Source: Pseudomonadota bacterium (lineage in GTDB: Bacteria > Pseudomonadota > Gammaproteobacteria > Burkholderiales > Burkholderiaceae_C). Taken from it: 8,200 nucleotides of DNA. This document shows, in pieces, positions 1 to 6,069 of this stretch. The position numbers were made by a program, and so were the translations under genes. Location of the stretch: NCBI GenBank assembly GCA_023394015.1, contig JAEXBL010000095.1, forward strand, positions 1-8,200. Direction: 5' to 3'. Position 1 is the stretch's first letter; every line of letters starts with the position of its first letter. The notes under the pieces were generated by a model. That model saw only the letters and a list, made by a program, of their open reading frames with translations, was not told the origin of the DNA and did not search any database.

Positions 1-526
1 GGTCGCGCTGCTGCCCGGCGGCCAGACGGCCGTGGTGGCGCAGGTGCTCGCCCACGCCCGCACGCCCCGGCCCGTGGCGGCCGGCCACAGCGCCGGCATC
101 GTGCTCGACCGCGAGCTGGACGTCTCGCGCGGCGACTGGATCGTGGCCGCACCTGAGCCAGCACCGGCCGCTGCCGACGACTTCGACACGCCGGCGCCGA
201 CAGCCGCGTGGCCGCTCACCCGCCAGCTCGCCACCACCATCGCCTGGCTCGACGACGAGCCGCTGCTGCCCGGCCGCGTGTACTGGGCACTGCACGGCCA
301 CCGCTGGGTGAAGGCCAGGGTGCAGCGCATCGCCGAGCGCCTGAACATCCACACCCTGGCGCGCGAGGAAGCCGCGCAGCTCGAGCCCAACGCCATCGGC
401 CACGTCGAGCTGCTGCTGCAAGAGCCCATCCCGGCCACGCCGTTCGCCACCAGCCGCGGGCTCGGCGCGCTGATCCTGGTCGACACCGCCAGCCACCGCA
501 CGGCCGGCGCCGTGCTGGTGCGCTGA
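1..526 (+). CDS. cysN: Sulfate adenylyltransferase large subunit CysN, C-terminal part (5' end outside window)
   Basis: The reading frame is open from base 2 to a TGA at 524-526, giving about 174 C-terminal residues. CysN is the GTPase subunit of ATP sulfurylase; with CysD it makes adenosine 5'-phosphosulfate from sulfate and ATP in the cytoplasm for assimilatory sulfate reduction. The visible part corresponds to the two EF-Tu-like beta-barrel domains after the GTPase domain. Recognisable family segments are the barrel motif around AGIVLDRELDVSRGDWI, the W-x-D-DEPLLPGR-x-Y segment, the R-x-N-x-HTL stretch, the LEPNAIGHVEL segment and the closing ILVD. The GTPase motifs lie upstream of the window. 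The protein ends soon after ILVD, so there is no APS-kinase (CysC) fusion. Where many CysN proteins have an R-x-TG-x-FILID ending, this one reads SRGLGALILVD. Identification is by remembered family pattern and is strong; the operon (probably cysD upstream) cannot be seen. Confidence 0.92.
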   Translation, partial: VALLPGGQTAVVAQVLAHARTPRPVAAGHSAGIVLDRELDVSRGDWIVAAPEPAPAAADDFDTPAPTAAWPLTRQLATTIAWLDDEPLLPGRVYWALHGHRWVKARVQRIAERLNIHTLAREEAAQLEPNAIGHVELLLQEPIPATPFATSRGLGALILVDTASHRTAGAVLVR

Positions 527-624
527 AGGGTGGCGCGCGCGACCACAGCCGCCGCCACAAGACCCTATAGCACTCAACCCTTTGCGCGACACGGCTTCCG
601 CTGGGGTCGGTTCACCGAACGGCC

Positions 625-630
625 TAAAAT
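625..630 (+). promoter_or_regulatory. Possible -10 element for fdxA
   Basis: The hexamer TAAAAT stands out in an otherwise GC-rich 180-base gap, 77 bases upstream of the ferredoxin ATG. No convincing -35 hexamer sits 16-18 bases upstream (the bases there are GGGGT-like), so the promoter call is weak and rests on the AT-rich hexamer and its position alone. Confidence 0.3.
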
Positions 631-706
631 CGTGGCCTTCGCGCCGGCCCCACGCACCGATGGCCGGCGCTTTGTTCACCTCACCCGAAGCCGCACCGAG
701 AACAAC

Positions 707-1036
707 ATGACCCACGTCGTCACCGAAGCCTGCTTCCGCTGCAAATACACCGATTGCGTGGACGTTTGCCCCGTCGACTGCTTTCTGGAAGGCCCCAACT
801 TCCTCACCATCGACCCCGACGAGTGCATCGACTGCGCGGTGTGCATTCCCGAGTGCCCGGTCAACGCCATCTATGCCGAGGAAGACCTGCCCAAGGACCA
901 GCTGCACATGACCGCCATCAATGCCGAGCTGGTGAAGTCGCCCAACTTCAAGACCATCACCAAGCGCAAGGACCCGCTGCCCGACCACGAGGAATGGGCC
1001 AACAAGACCGACAAGCTGAAAGAGCTGATCCGCTGA
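707..1036 (+). CDS. fdxA: 7Fe-8S ferredoxin, FdxA / Azotobacter FdI type
   Basis: A 109-residue acidic ferredoxin, close to the usual 107 residues of this family; it carries low-potential electrons in the cytoplasm. The cysteine pattern fits one [3Fe-4S] and one [4Fe-4S] cluster. By alignment with Azotobacter vinelandii FdI, Cys9, Cys17 and Cys50 would bind the [3Fe-4S] cluster, and Cys21, Cys40, Cys43 and Cys46 the [4Fe-4S] cluster. Cys12 and Cys25 match the non-ligand cysteines of FdI. The KYTDCV-x-VCPVDCF and DECIDCA-x-C-x-PECP segments are diagnostic, and the long C-terminal tail ending in KDPLPDHEEW is also typical. The ATG at 707 is chosen because family similarity starts there; an in-frame extension upstream to 530 has no family resemblance. 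The Shine-Dalgarno sequence is weak (GAG at 698-700). A strong terminator follows the stop. The next gene encodes a ferredoxin-NADP reductase, its plausible redox partner. Confidence 0.96.
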   Translation: MTHVVTEACFRCKYTDCVDVCPVDCFLEGPNFLTIDPDECIDCAVCIPECPVNAIYAEEDLPKDQLHMTAINAELVKSPNFKTITKRKDPLPDHEEWANKTDKLKELIR

Positions 1037-1062
1037 CGCGCCGCCTTTCACCTTCCACCTGA

Positions 1063-1109
1063 AAAAGCGGCTTGGCGCAGGCCCCACCTGCGCAGGCCGC
1101 TTTTGTTTT
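1063..1109 (+). terminator. Rho-independent terminator after fdxA
   Basis: Two arms can pair: AAAAGCGGC (1063-1071) with GCCGCTTTT (1096-1104), and GCGCAG (1075-1080) with CTGCGC (1088-1093). A small internal loop separates the two helices and the terminal loop has 7 bases (1081-1087). A T-rich tract, TTTTGTTTTC, follows at 1101-1110. It begins 26 bases after the fdxA stop. Because the A-tract mirrors the T-tract it could also act weakly on the opposite strand. It ends only 13 bases before the start of the reductase gene, which is odd if the two genes share a transcript. Confidence 0.85.
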
Positions 1110-1122
1110 CAAGCACGCGATC

Positions 1123-2211
1123 ATGACCACCGACACCCGCCCGCTCGACATCGACGCCCTCATCATCGGCGCCGGGCCGGTGGGCCTGTTCGCGGTGTTC
1201 GCGCTGGGCCTGCTGGAGATCGAGGCCCACGTGATCGACGCCCTGCCCCAGGTCGGCGGCCAGCCCGGCGAGCTGTACCCCGACAAGCCGATCTACGACA
1301 TTCCCGGCGTGCCGGTGTTCAGTGGGCAGCAGCTGATCGACGGGCTGATGCAGCAGATCGCGCCCTTCAAGCCGCGGTTCCACCTGGGGCAGCAGGTCAG
1401 CGGACTGCACAAGCAGCCCGATGGGCGCTTTCTGGTGGAAACCCACAAGGGCCTGCGCTTTGCCGCCAAGACCGTGTTCATCGCCGCCGGCGTGGGCGCC
1501 TTCGTGCCGCGCCGGCTGCGGGTGGAGGGGCTGGACGCGTTCGAGGACCGGCAGCTGTTCTACAGCGTGCCCGACGCGGCGCAGTTCCAGGGCCAGCGGC
1601 TGGTGGTCGTGGGCGGCGGCGATTCGGCGCTGGACTGGGCCATCCACTTCGCCACGCACGCCGAGCAGGCGCCGGCCAGCGTCACCCTGCTGCACCGGCG
1701 CGACGGCTTTCAGGCCACGCCGGCCAGCGTGGCGCGCATGCGCGAGCTGCAAGCGGCGGGCGCGCTCGACTTCGTGGTCGGCCAGGTCGATGGCTTCGAG
1801 CAGCAGGACGGGCGCGTCACCGCCGTCCAGGTGCTCGGCCCCGACGGCCACACCACGCCGCTGCCGCTGGACGCGCTGCTGGTGTTCCACGGCATGAGCC
1901 CCACGCTCGGCCCCATCGCCGACTGGCAGCTGGCGCTGGAGCGCAAGCAGCTGGTGGTGGACACCGAGAAGTTCCAGACCAGCGCGCCGGGCATCTTCGC
2001 CATTGGCGACATCAACACCTACCCCGGCAAGCGCAAGCTGATCCTGTGCGGCTTTCACGAGGCCACGCTGGCCGCCTACGCGGCGCGCGCGCTGGTGGCG
2101 CCGGGCCAGGAGCTGCCGTTCCAGTACACCACCAGCAGCACGCGGCTGCAGCGCCTGCTGGGCGTTGCCCCGCCCGCGCAGGGCGACAGGCCCGGCGGCG
2201 CCGGGACGTAG
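1123..2211 (+). CDS. Ferredoxin--NADP+ reductase, thioredoxin-reductase-like type
   Basis: A 362-residue flavoprotein predicted to move electrons between NADPH and ferredoxin or flavodoxin in the cytoplasm. It has the two-dinucleotide-fold plan of TrxR-like FNRs. The FAD fold shows GAGPVG at residues 16-21, followed by the GGQPGELYPDKPIYDIPG segment characteristic of this family. The NAD(P)H fold has VVVGGGDSALDWA around residues 161-173, with HRRD downstream. The second FAD motif is GDINTYPGKRKLI from residue 295. The redox CxxC of true thioredoxin reductases is absent where it would lie (GGGDSALDW instead), which favours an FNR. The ATG at 1123 puts the first GxGxxG at the normal distance from the N-terminus. 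The TTG at 1072 would put the terminator stem into the protein and is rejected. No clear Shine-Dalgarno is visible. fdxA upstream supplies a likely partner. The C-terminal tail after about residue 348 is Gly/Pro/Ala-rich and unremarkable. The gene converges on the minus-strand operon with a 13-base gap. Confidence 0.92.
   Translation: MTTDTRPLDIDALIIGAGPVGLFAVFALGLLEIEAHVIDALPQVGGQPGELYPDKPIYDIPGVPVFSGQQLIDGLMQQIAPFKPRFHLGQQVSGLHKQPDGRFLVETHKGLRFAAKTVFIAAGVGAFVPRRLRVEGLDAFEDRQLFYSVPDAAQFQGQRLVVVGGGDSALDWAIHFATHAEQAPASVTLLHRRDGFQATPASVARMRELQAAGALDFVVGQVDGFEQQDGRVTAVQVLGPDGHTTPLPLDALLVFHGMSPTLGPIADWQLALERKQLVVDTEKFQTSAPGIFAIGDINTYPGKRKLILCGFHEATLAAYAARALVAPGQELPFQYTTSSTRLQRLLGVAPPAQGDRPGGAGT
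2191..2205. terminator. Short GC hairpin at the convergent gene ends (possible weak terminator)
   Basis: CCCGGC and GCCGGG flank a 3-base loop, giving a perfect 6-bp stem at the very end of the reductase coding sequence, just before its stop and before the convergent stop of the small minus-strand gene. It lacks a T-tract on either side, so it is at best a weak or rho-assisted stop for either direction. The pairing is seen; the role is inferred. Confidence 0.25.
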
Positions 2212-2224
2212 CCGCGTTCAACGT

Positions 2225-2620
2225 TCAAGGCAGCACCGGGTCCTGCCGCGGCGGCACCCGCTCGCAATCACCGCCCATCAACCGGCAATGCCCGTCCTCG
2301 TCGCGCCAGGGGTGGGCATGGCCGGCACAGCCGCTCTGGCAGATCACGCGGGCGGCGCTGCCGGGCGGGCGGGCCTCCTCGCCGCTGGCCACCACCGGCC
2401 GCGCCGGTAGCGGCCCCAGGCGCGGCCAGCCCAGGCCCCACAGCAGCTGCGTCGTCGCCAGCACCCAGCGGGCACGCCAGCGCATCAGTTCGGCCTCCAG
2501 TTGCAGGCAGCGGTGCTGCTGCTCGTCGCACTGGCGGCTGACCCGCGCCTGCAGGCCCGCCCAGTGCCGCAGCAGGCAGCCATGCTCGACCACCAGCGCG
2601 TGCTGCTCACCGTCCATCAT
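2225..2620 (-). CDS. Hypothetical Cys/His-rich protein, second gene of Fur-boxed operon
   Basis: A 131-residue protein I cannot name. Its ATG (complement of 2618-2620) overlaps the TGA of the preceding gene as ATGATG, a translational-coupling arrangement, with GGAG (complement of 2627-2630) six bases upstream. Residues about 22-60 form an amphipathic, probably coiled-coil or helical stretch rich in Gln, Glu, Arg and Trp. A Pro/Ala/Gly-rich linker covers 66-90. The C-terminus carries C94-x3-C98-x2-H101-x-H103-x8-C112-x6-C119, a dense set of potential metal ligands. Further Cys residues lie at 15, 31 and 38. No signal peptide or membrane segment is apparent. Together with the Fur box this suggests a soluble metal-linked role, but that is inference. 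The in-frame extension to 2995 is rejected because it would read through the upstream gene and its promoter. Confidence 0.72.
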   Translation of the reverse strand: MMDGEQHALVVEHGCLLRHWAGLQARVSRQCDEQQHRCLQLEAELMRWRARWVLATTQLLWGLGWPRLGPLPARPVVASGEEARPPGSAARVICQSGCAGHAHPWRDEDGHCRLMGGDCERVPPRQDPVLP

Positions 2621-2916
2621 TGCAAGCTCCGCGGAGCGGCCGCCCACAGCGACACCGGTGCCGGGCGGCTGGCCTGCTGCCAATGGCCGATCAGGCGCCG
2701 CAGCATCAGGCGCATCGTCGGGCTCAGCTGCGCGTGCTCGGCCAGCAGGCCCAGGTTCTCGACGATCTTGCGGGTCATGGGACCTTGGTACGCCGTCTCG
2801 GGAGCCGCCTGCGCCACCCCGGTCATCAGGGCCAGGGTGCCGGCCAGCAAGGCCTCGACGCCAGGCAGCGTGTACTCTTCGTCGGCATGGGCGGCCAAGG
2901 TCGGATTGGTGGACAT
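2617..2916 (-). CDS. Small conserved-looking hypothetical protein, first gene of Fur-boxed operon
   Basis: A 99-residue protein of unknown function. Its ATG (complement of 2914-2916) has a good AGGA Shine-Dalgarno (complement of 2925-2928) eight bases upstream. Residues 14-38 (EEYTLPGVEALLAGTLALM then TGVAQAA) look helical and moderately hydrophobic but are short and interrupted for a membrane segment. A second helical stretch, residues 47-81, runs KIVENLGLLAEHAQLSPTMR and on to LMLRRLIGHWQQ. A Pro/Ala/Ser tail follows. No Cys is present, in contrast to the Cys-rich partner downstream. The gene starts about 28 bases from the predicted transcription start and overlaps the next gene by four bases. 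Placement behind a Fur box makes an iron-starvation response likely. I do not recognise a named family. Confidence 0.75.
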   Translation of the reverse strand: MSTNPTLAAHADEEYTLPGVEALLAGTLALMTGVAQAAPETAYQGPMTRKIVENLGLLAEHAQLSPTMRLMLRRLIGHWQQASRPAPVSLWAAAPRSLQ

Positions 2917-2951
2917 TGATGAATTCCTGCTTTGAATGAGGGTTGGAAGTC

Positions 2952-2979
2952 AGTATATGCGAACGATTCTCATTTGCAA
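2952..2979 (-). promoter_or_regulatory. Sigma-70-type promoter of the small minus-strand operon
   Basis: On the minus strand a -35 hexamer TTGCAA (complement of 2974-2979) is followed after 16 bases by a -10 hexamer TATACT (complement of 2952-2957). They match the TTGACA and TATAAT consensus at 4/6 and 5/6. Transcription would start near 2944-2946, leaving a leader of about 28-30 bases before the ATG at 2916. The spacer is filled almost completely by the Fur box. Confidence 0.7.
2959..2977 (-). promoter_or_regulatory. Fur box (ferric uptake regulator operator)
   Basis: The 19-base minus-strand sequence GCAAATGAGAATCGTTCGC matches the classical Fur consensus GATAATGATAATCATTATC at 13 of 19 positions, including the core AATGA-x-AATC-x-TT. 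It is itself an imperfect inverted repeat, matching its own reverse complement at 12 of 19 positions. Its location between the -35 and -10 hexamers of the minus-strand promoter is a normal position for iron-dependent repression. It also lies 57 bases upstream of the divergent SDR start, so that gene could be affected too. Fur binding is inferred from consensus and placement. Confidence 0.72.
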
Positions 2980-3033
2980 ACCTGAATTCGCTCAATAATC
3001 AAGCCCTACGCAGACCACCAAGGAGCTTTATTC

Positions 3034-3792
3034 ATGCAGATCAAGGACAAGGTTTTCATCGTCACCGGCGGCGCTTCGGGCCTGGGTGAAGGCACGGCGC
3101 GCATGCTGGCCGCCGAGGGTGCCAAGGTGGTGATCGCCGACATGCAGGTCGACAAAGGCGAGGCCGTGGCCAAGGACATCGGCGCGACCTTCGTCAAGTG
3201 CGACGTCAGCAGCGAGGCCGACGGCCAGGCGGTGGTGGCCAAGGCCACGTCGCTCGGCAAGTTGATGGGCCTGGTCAACTGCGCCGGCATCGCCCCGGCC
3301 GAGAAGACCGTGGGCAGGAGCGGCGCCCACAAGCTCGACGTGTACACCAAGACCATCATGGTCAACCTGGTCGGCACCTTCAACATGATCCGCCTGGCGG
3401 CCGAGGCCATGTGCGCCAACGAGCCCGAGAGCACCGGCGAGCGCGGCGTGCTGATCAGCACCGCCAGCGTGGCCGCCTACGACGGCCAGATCGGCCAGGC
3501 CGCGTATTCCGCCAGCAAGGGCGGCGTGGTGAGCATGACGCTGCCGATCGCGCGCGACCTGAGCCGCAACGGCATCCGCAACATGACCATCGCCCCCGGC
3601 ATCTTCGGCACGCCCATGCTGATGGGCATGCCGCAGGAGGTGCAGGACGCGCTGGCCGCCATGGTGCCCTTCCCCAGCCGCCTGGGCACGCCGGCCGACT
3701 ACGCCAAACTGGTCAAGCACATCATCGAGAACGACATGCTCAACGGCGAGGTGATCCGCCTCGACGGCGCCATCCGCCTGGCACCGAAGTAA
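3034..3792 (+). CDS. SDR-family 3-hydroxyacyl-CoA dehydrogenase (type II / HSD17B10-like)
   Basis: A 252-residue classical short-chain dehydrogenase, predicted to oxidise a 3-hydroxyacyl-CoA (straight or 2-methyl-branched) to the 3-ketoacyl-CoA with NAD+ in the cytoplasm. TGGASGLG at residues 11-18 is the nucleotide-binding loop and NCAG at 82-85 the conserved SDR motif. Ser145, Tyr158 and Lys162 (YSASK) form the catalytic set. The segments [20 protein letters not shown] and [10 protein letters not shown] are typical of the type II HADH group rather than of FabG. Length is normal for the family. The start is fixed by an AGGAG at 3021-3025, eight bases from the ATG. The gene stands alone on its strand, divergent from the Fur-boxed operon, with a large inverted repeat behind it. 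In this family substrates vary (fatty acids, isoleucine degradation, steroids), so the exact substrate is not settled. No beta-oxidation partner gene is in view. Confidence 0.88.
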   Translation: MQIKDKVFIVTGGASGLGEGTARMLAAEGAKVVIADMQVDKGEAVAKDIGATFVKCDVSSEADGQAVVAKATSLGKLMGLVNCAGIAPAEKTVGRSGAHKLDVYTKTIMVNLVGTFNMIRLAAEAMCANEPESTGERGVLISTASVAAYDGQIGQAAYSASKGGVVSMTLPIARDLSRNGIRNMTIAPGIFGTPMLMGMPQEVQDALAAMVPFPSRLGTPADYAKLVKHIIENDMLNGEVIRLDGAIRLAPK

Positions 3793-3870
3793 ATCCATCG
3801 CCCCGCCCTTATCCTTGCAGCACCCTTGGGCGCCAGCCAGGGGCAAGGTGTCGGGGAGGCTTCAAAGAAA

Positions 3871-3998
3871 TACCGGACGCAGAGGACGCAAAGATCACGC
3901 AGAGGACGCAGAAGAAAACCAAAAACCACTTCATTCTTTTGCGTTCTCTGCGAATCCTTTGCGTCCTCTGCGTTCGGCTGCCTGGGTCTGTTCCGGTA
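3871..3998. repeat. Large composite inverted repeat in the 3793-4153 gene-free stretch
   Basis: The gap between the SDR stop and the GGT start contains a long imperfect palindrome. A perfect 17-base arm (3877-3893, ACGCAGAGGACGCAAAG) pairs with 3957-3973. Nearly matching inner arms pair around 3897-3917 with 3934-3952. A 7-base outer arm TACCGGA (3871-3877) matches TCCGGTA (3992-3998). The arms are built from four variants of the unit CGCAGAGRACGCA, two in each orientation, around an A/C/T-rich loop near 3918-3935. The stem could terminate SDR transcription or be a mobile, REP-like chromosomal repeat. No open frame in it looks coding. The rest of the gap (3793-3870 and 3999-4140) holds only a 12-base palindrome at 4015-4026. 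Confidence 0.85.
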
Positions 3999-4153
3999 CA
4001 AGCGTGCGCGGCAACAAGCATGCTTGACCGACAGGCCGAACATTTTGCTACAAGTTAAATAGCTGATCTGGCTTGTCTGCCGGGCATCAGCTGCACATTG
4101 GAGCCGGCATCGGGTTAGGATGGGCCTCGGCCAAAAAACTGAGGAGACATCCC

Positions 4154-5983
4154 ATGCCCACGAACCGCCCGAGCGCCCTCGCGGCCCTGGCCTGCGCCGC
4201 CCTGCTGGCCGGCTGCGCCAGCGGCTTTCGCTACACGCCGCCAGCCGCCGCGCCGATCACGCCCGAGGGCGGCTCGGGCTGGACCGACAAGCCCGGCTGG
4301 GCCACCGAGAAATTCGCCGTCGCCGCCGCCAACCCGCTCGCCACCGACGCCGGCTACCAGGTGCTCAAGGCCGGCGGCAGCGCGGTCGATGCGGCGGTGG
4401 CGGTGCAAATGGTGCTGAGCCTGGTGGAGCCGCAGTCCAGCGGCATCGGCGGCGGCGCCTTCCTGCTGCACGCCGCGGGGCAGGAGGTGACGGCCTGGGA
4501 TGGCCGCGAGACCGCGCCCGCCGCCGCCGATGAAAGACTGTTCCTCGGCGCCGACGGCAAGCCGCTGCCCTTTTACGACGCCGTGGTCGGCGGCCGCTCG
4601 GTCGGCGTGACGGGCACGGTGCGCATGCTGGAGCAGGCGCACCGGGCGCACGGCCGCCTGCCCTGGGCGCAGCTGATCCAGCCGGCGATCCAGCTGGCCG
4701 AGCAGGGTTTCCAGGTCAGCCCGCGCCTGGCCACCATGCTGGCCAACGAAAAGCACCTGAGCAAGGACCCGGTGGCCGCGCGCTACTTCTACGACGGCGC
4801 CGGCCAGCCCTGGCCGGTGGGCCATGTGCTGAAGAACCCCGAGCTGGCCGCGGTGCTGAAAGGCATCGCCGCGCGCGGCTCGGCGGCGCTGCTGCAGGGC
4901 CCGGTGGCGCAGGCCATCGTCGACAAGGTCACGCGCCACCCGACCAACCCCGGCCAATTGACGCTGGCCGATCTGGCGGGCTACCAACCCAAGCGCCGCG
5001 CGCCGCTGTGCCACGACCTGGCGGTGCCGGCCTCGGGCAAGACCTACGAGGTGTGCGGCTTCCCGCCGCCCTCGTCGGGCGCCATCGCCATCGGCCAGAT
5101 CCTGGGCATCCTGGCGCACACGCCCGGCGCCGCCATGAAGCCGGACGCCGCCGGCCTGCCCAGCGCCGCCTGGCTGCACTACTACACCGAGGCCGCGCGC
5201 CTGGCCTTTGCCGACCGCGCCCAGTACCTGGCCGACCCCGACTTCGTGCAGCCGCCGGCCGGCAATTGGCTGAGCCTGCTCGACCCCGCCTACCTGAAAA
5301 GCCGCGCCGCGCTCATCGGCCCGCAAAGCCTGAAGGTGGCGCAGCCGGGCACGCCCGGCGCCGTCAAGACCAGCCACGCGCCCATGCCCGACCAGCCCGA
5401 GTACGGCACCAGCCACATCAGCATCGTCGACGGGCACGGCAACGCGCTGGCGATGACCACCACCATCGAGGACGCCTTTGGCGCGCGCCAGATGGTGAAA
5501 GGCTTCCTGCTCAACAACGAGCTGACCGACTTCAGCTTCGCCCCCACCGGCGCCGACGGCCGGCCCATCGCCAACCGCGTGCAGCCCGGCAAGCGCCCGC
5601 GCTCGTCGATGGCGCCGACGCTGGTGTTCGAGAAGCTTGCCAACGGCCAGCGCGGCCCGCTGCTGATGAGCGGCGGCAGCCCCGGCGGCGCGCTCATCAT
5701 CCACTACACCGCCAAGACCCTGCACGGCGTGCTGAACTGGGGCCTGACGCCGCAGCAGGCCATCAACCTGCCCAACTTCGGCTCCACCAACGGCCCCAGC
5801 CTGCTGGAAGAAAAGAAGTTCCCGCCCGCCACCGTCGAGGCGCTGCGCACGCGCGGCGCCGAGGTGCGCGAGATGAACATGACCAGCGGCCTGCAGGCCA
5901 TCTCCCGCGCCCACATCCACGGCAAGCCGATGTGGCTGGGCGGCGCCGACCCGCGGCGCGAGGGCGTGGTGATGGGTGATTGA
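4154..5983 (+). CDS. ggt: Gamma-glutamyltransferase (glutathione hydrolase), predicted lipoprotein
   Basis: A 609-residue N-terminal-nucleophile hydrolase precursor that cleaves the gamma-glutamyl bond of glutathione and related compounds, with transfer to water or amino acids. ATG 4154 has a strong GAGGAGA at 4141-4147. The N-terminus has a short hydrophobic stretch ending in the lipobox LAGC with Cys21; Ala at +2 gives no inner-membrane retention signal, so outer-membrane anchoring is likely. The large subunit spans to residue 418 and carries WDGRETAP with Arg118, equivalent to the substrate-carboxylate Arg of E. coli GGT. Self-cleavage is predicted before Thr419 (YGTSH), giving a 191-residue small subunit. 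Active-site elements follow: TTTIED with Glu439, NNELTDF with Glu456 and Asp459, RPRSSM with Ser484-Ser485, and GGSPGG at 507-512. Glu439 and Glu456 stand where E. coli has Asn411 and Gln430, as in Bacillus-type GGTs. The gene appears monocistronic. The start at 4073 is rejected because it would bury the signal sequence. Confidence 0.94.
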   Translation: MPTNRPSALAALACAALLAGCASGFRYTPPAAAPITPEGGSGWTDKPGWATEKFAVAAANPLATDAGYQVLKAGGSAVDAAVAVQMVLSLVEPQSSGIGGGAFLLHAAGQEVTAWDGRETAPAAADERLFLGADGKPLPFYDAVVGGRSVGVTGTVRMLEQAHRAHGRLPWAQLIQPAIQLAEQGFQVSPRLATMLANEKHLSKDPVAARYFYDGAGQPWPVGHVLKNPELAAVLKGIAARGSAALLQGPVAQAIVDKVTRHPTNPGQLTLADLAGYQPKRRAPLCHDLAVPASGKTYEVCGFPPPSSGAIAIGQILGILAHTPGAAMKPDAAGLPSAAWLHYYTEAARLAFADRAQYLADPDFVQPPAGNWLSLLDPAYLKSRAALIGPQSLKVAQPGTPGAVKTSHAPMPDQPEYGTSHISIVDGHGNALAMTTTIEDAFGARQMVKGFLLNNELTDFSFAPTGADGRPIANRVQPGKRPRSSMAPTLVFEKLANGQRGPLLMSGGSPGGALIIHYTAKTLHGVLNWGLTPQQAINLPNFGSTNGPSLLEEKKFPPATVEALRTRGAEVREMNMTSGLQAISRAHIHGKPMWLGGADPRREGVVMGD

Positions 5984-6030
5984 TCTCCATCAACAGCCAC
6001 CCAAAAACCATCCATATGCCTTGTGGCCAA

Positions 6031-6049
6031 TTGACTCGGGCGCTTGACT
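6031..6049 (+). repeat. TTGACT direct repeat upstream of the formate dehydrogenase gene
   Basis: TTGACT occurs at 6031-6036 and again at 6044-6049, 13 bases apart start to start, in the gap between ggt and the formate dehydrogenase gene. Each copy resembles a -35 hexamer, but neither has a good -10 at 16-18 bases (TAAGGG and TACGGG lie there). It may be a tandem regulator site or chance. Confidence 0.25.
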
Positions 6050-6069
6050 GTCTAAGGGATTCTGCTTAC

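Noticed and set aside
608..624. GGTTC-ACC-GAAC mini-dyad next to the possible fdxA -10 as an operator.
   Set aside because: Only a 4-5 bp dyad, matching no regulator consensus that I can defend.
1072..1122. Extended reductase start at TTG 1072.
   Set aside because: The extension is the translated terminator hairpin, has no Shine-Dalgarno, and would place the FAD motif too far from the N-terminus.
2046..2939. A 297-codon plus-strand frame across the convergent region.
   Set aside because: Arg/Ser/Pro-rich composition with no domain; it overlaps the FNR end and runs opposite the better-supported minus-strand operon.
2225..2995. A single 256-codon minus-strand protein covering both small genes.
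   Set aside because: It would start upstream of the promoter and Fur box and read the 99-codon gene out of frame. The ATGATG overlap with a GGAG site at 2627-2630 supports a start at 2620 instead.
3028..3846. A 272-codon minus-strand frame covering the SDR gene.
   Set aside because: His/Ala/Gly-rich shadow translation without family features, opposite a complete SDR.
3871..3998. Repeated CGCAGAGGACGC units considered as a small CRISPR array.
   Set aside because: Units are in opposite orientations with no uniform spacers; the structure is a hairpin, not a spaced direct-repeat array.
4015..4026. Perfect 12-base palindrome CAAGCATGCTTG.
   Set aside because: Short, isolated, with no T-tract and no promoter relation; no function can be supported.
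4115..5920. A 601-codon open frame on the minus strand opposite ggt.
   Set aside because: Same antisense-shadow pattern; the plus-strand GGT is unmistakable and occupies the same bases.
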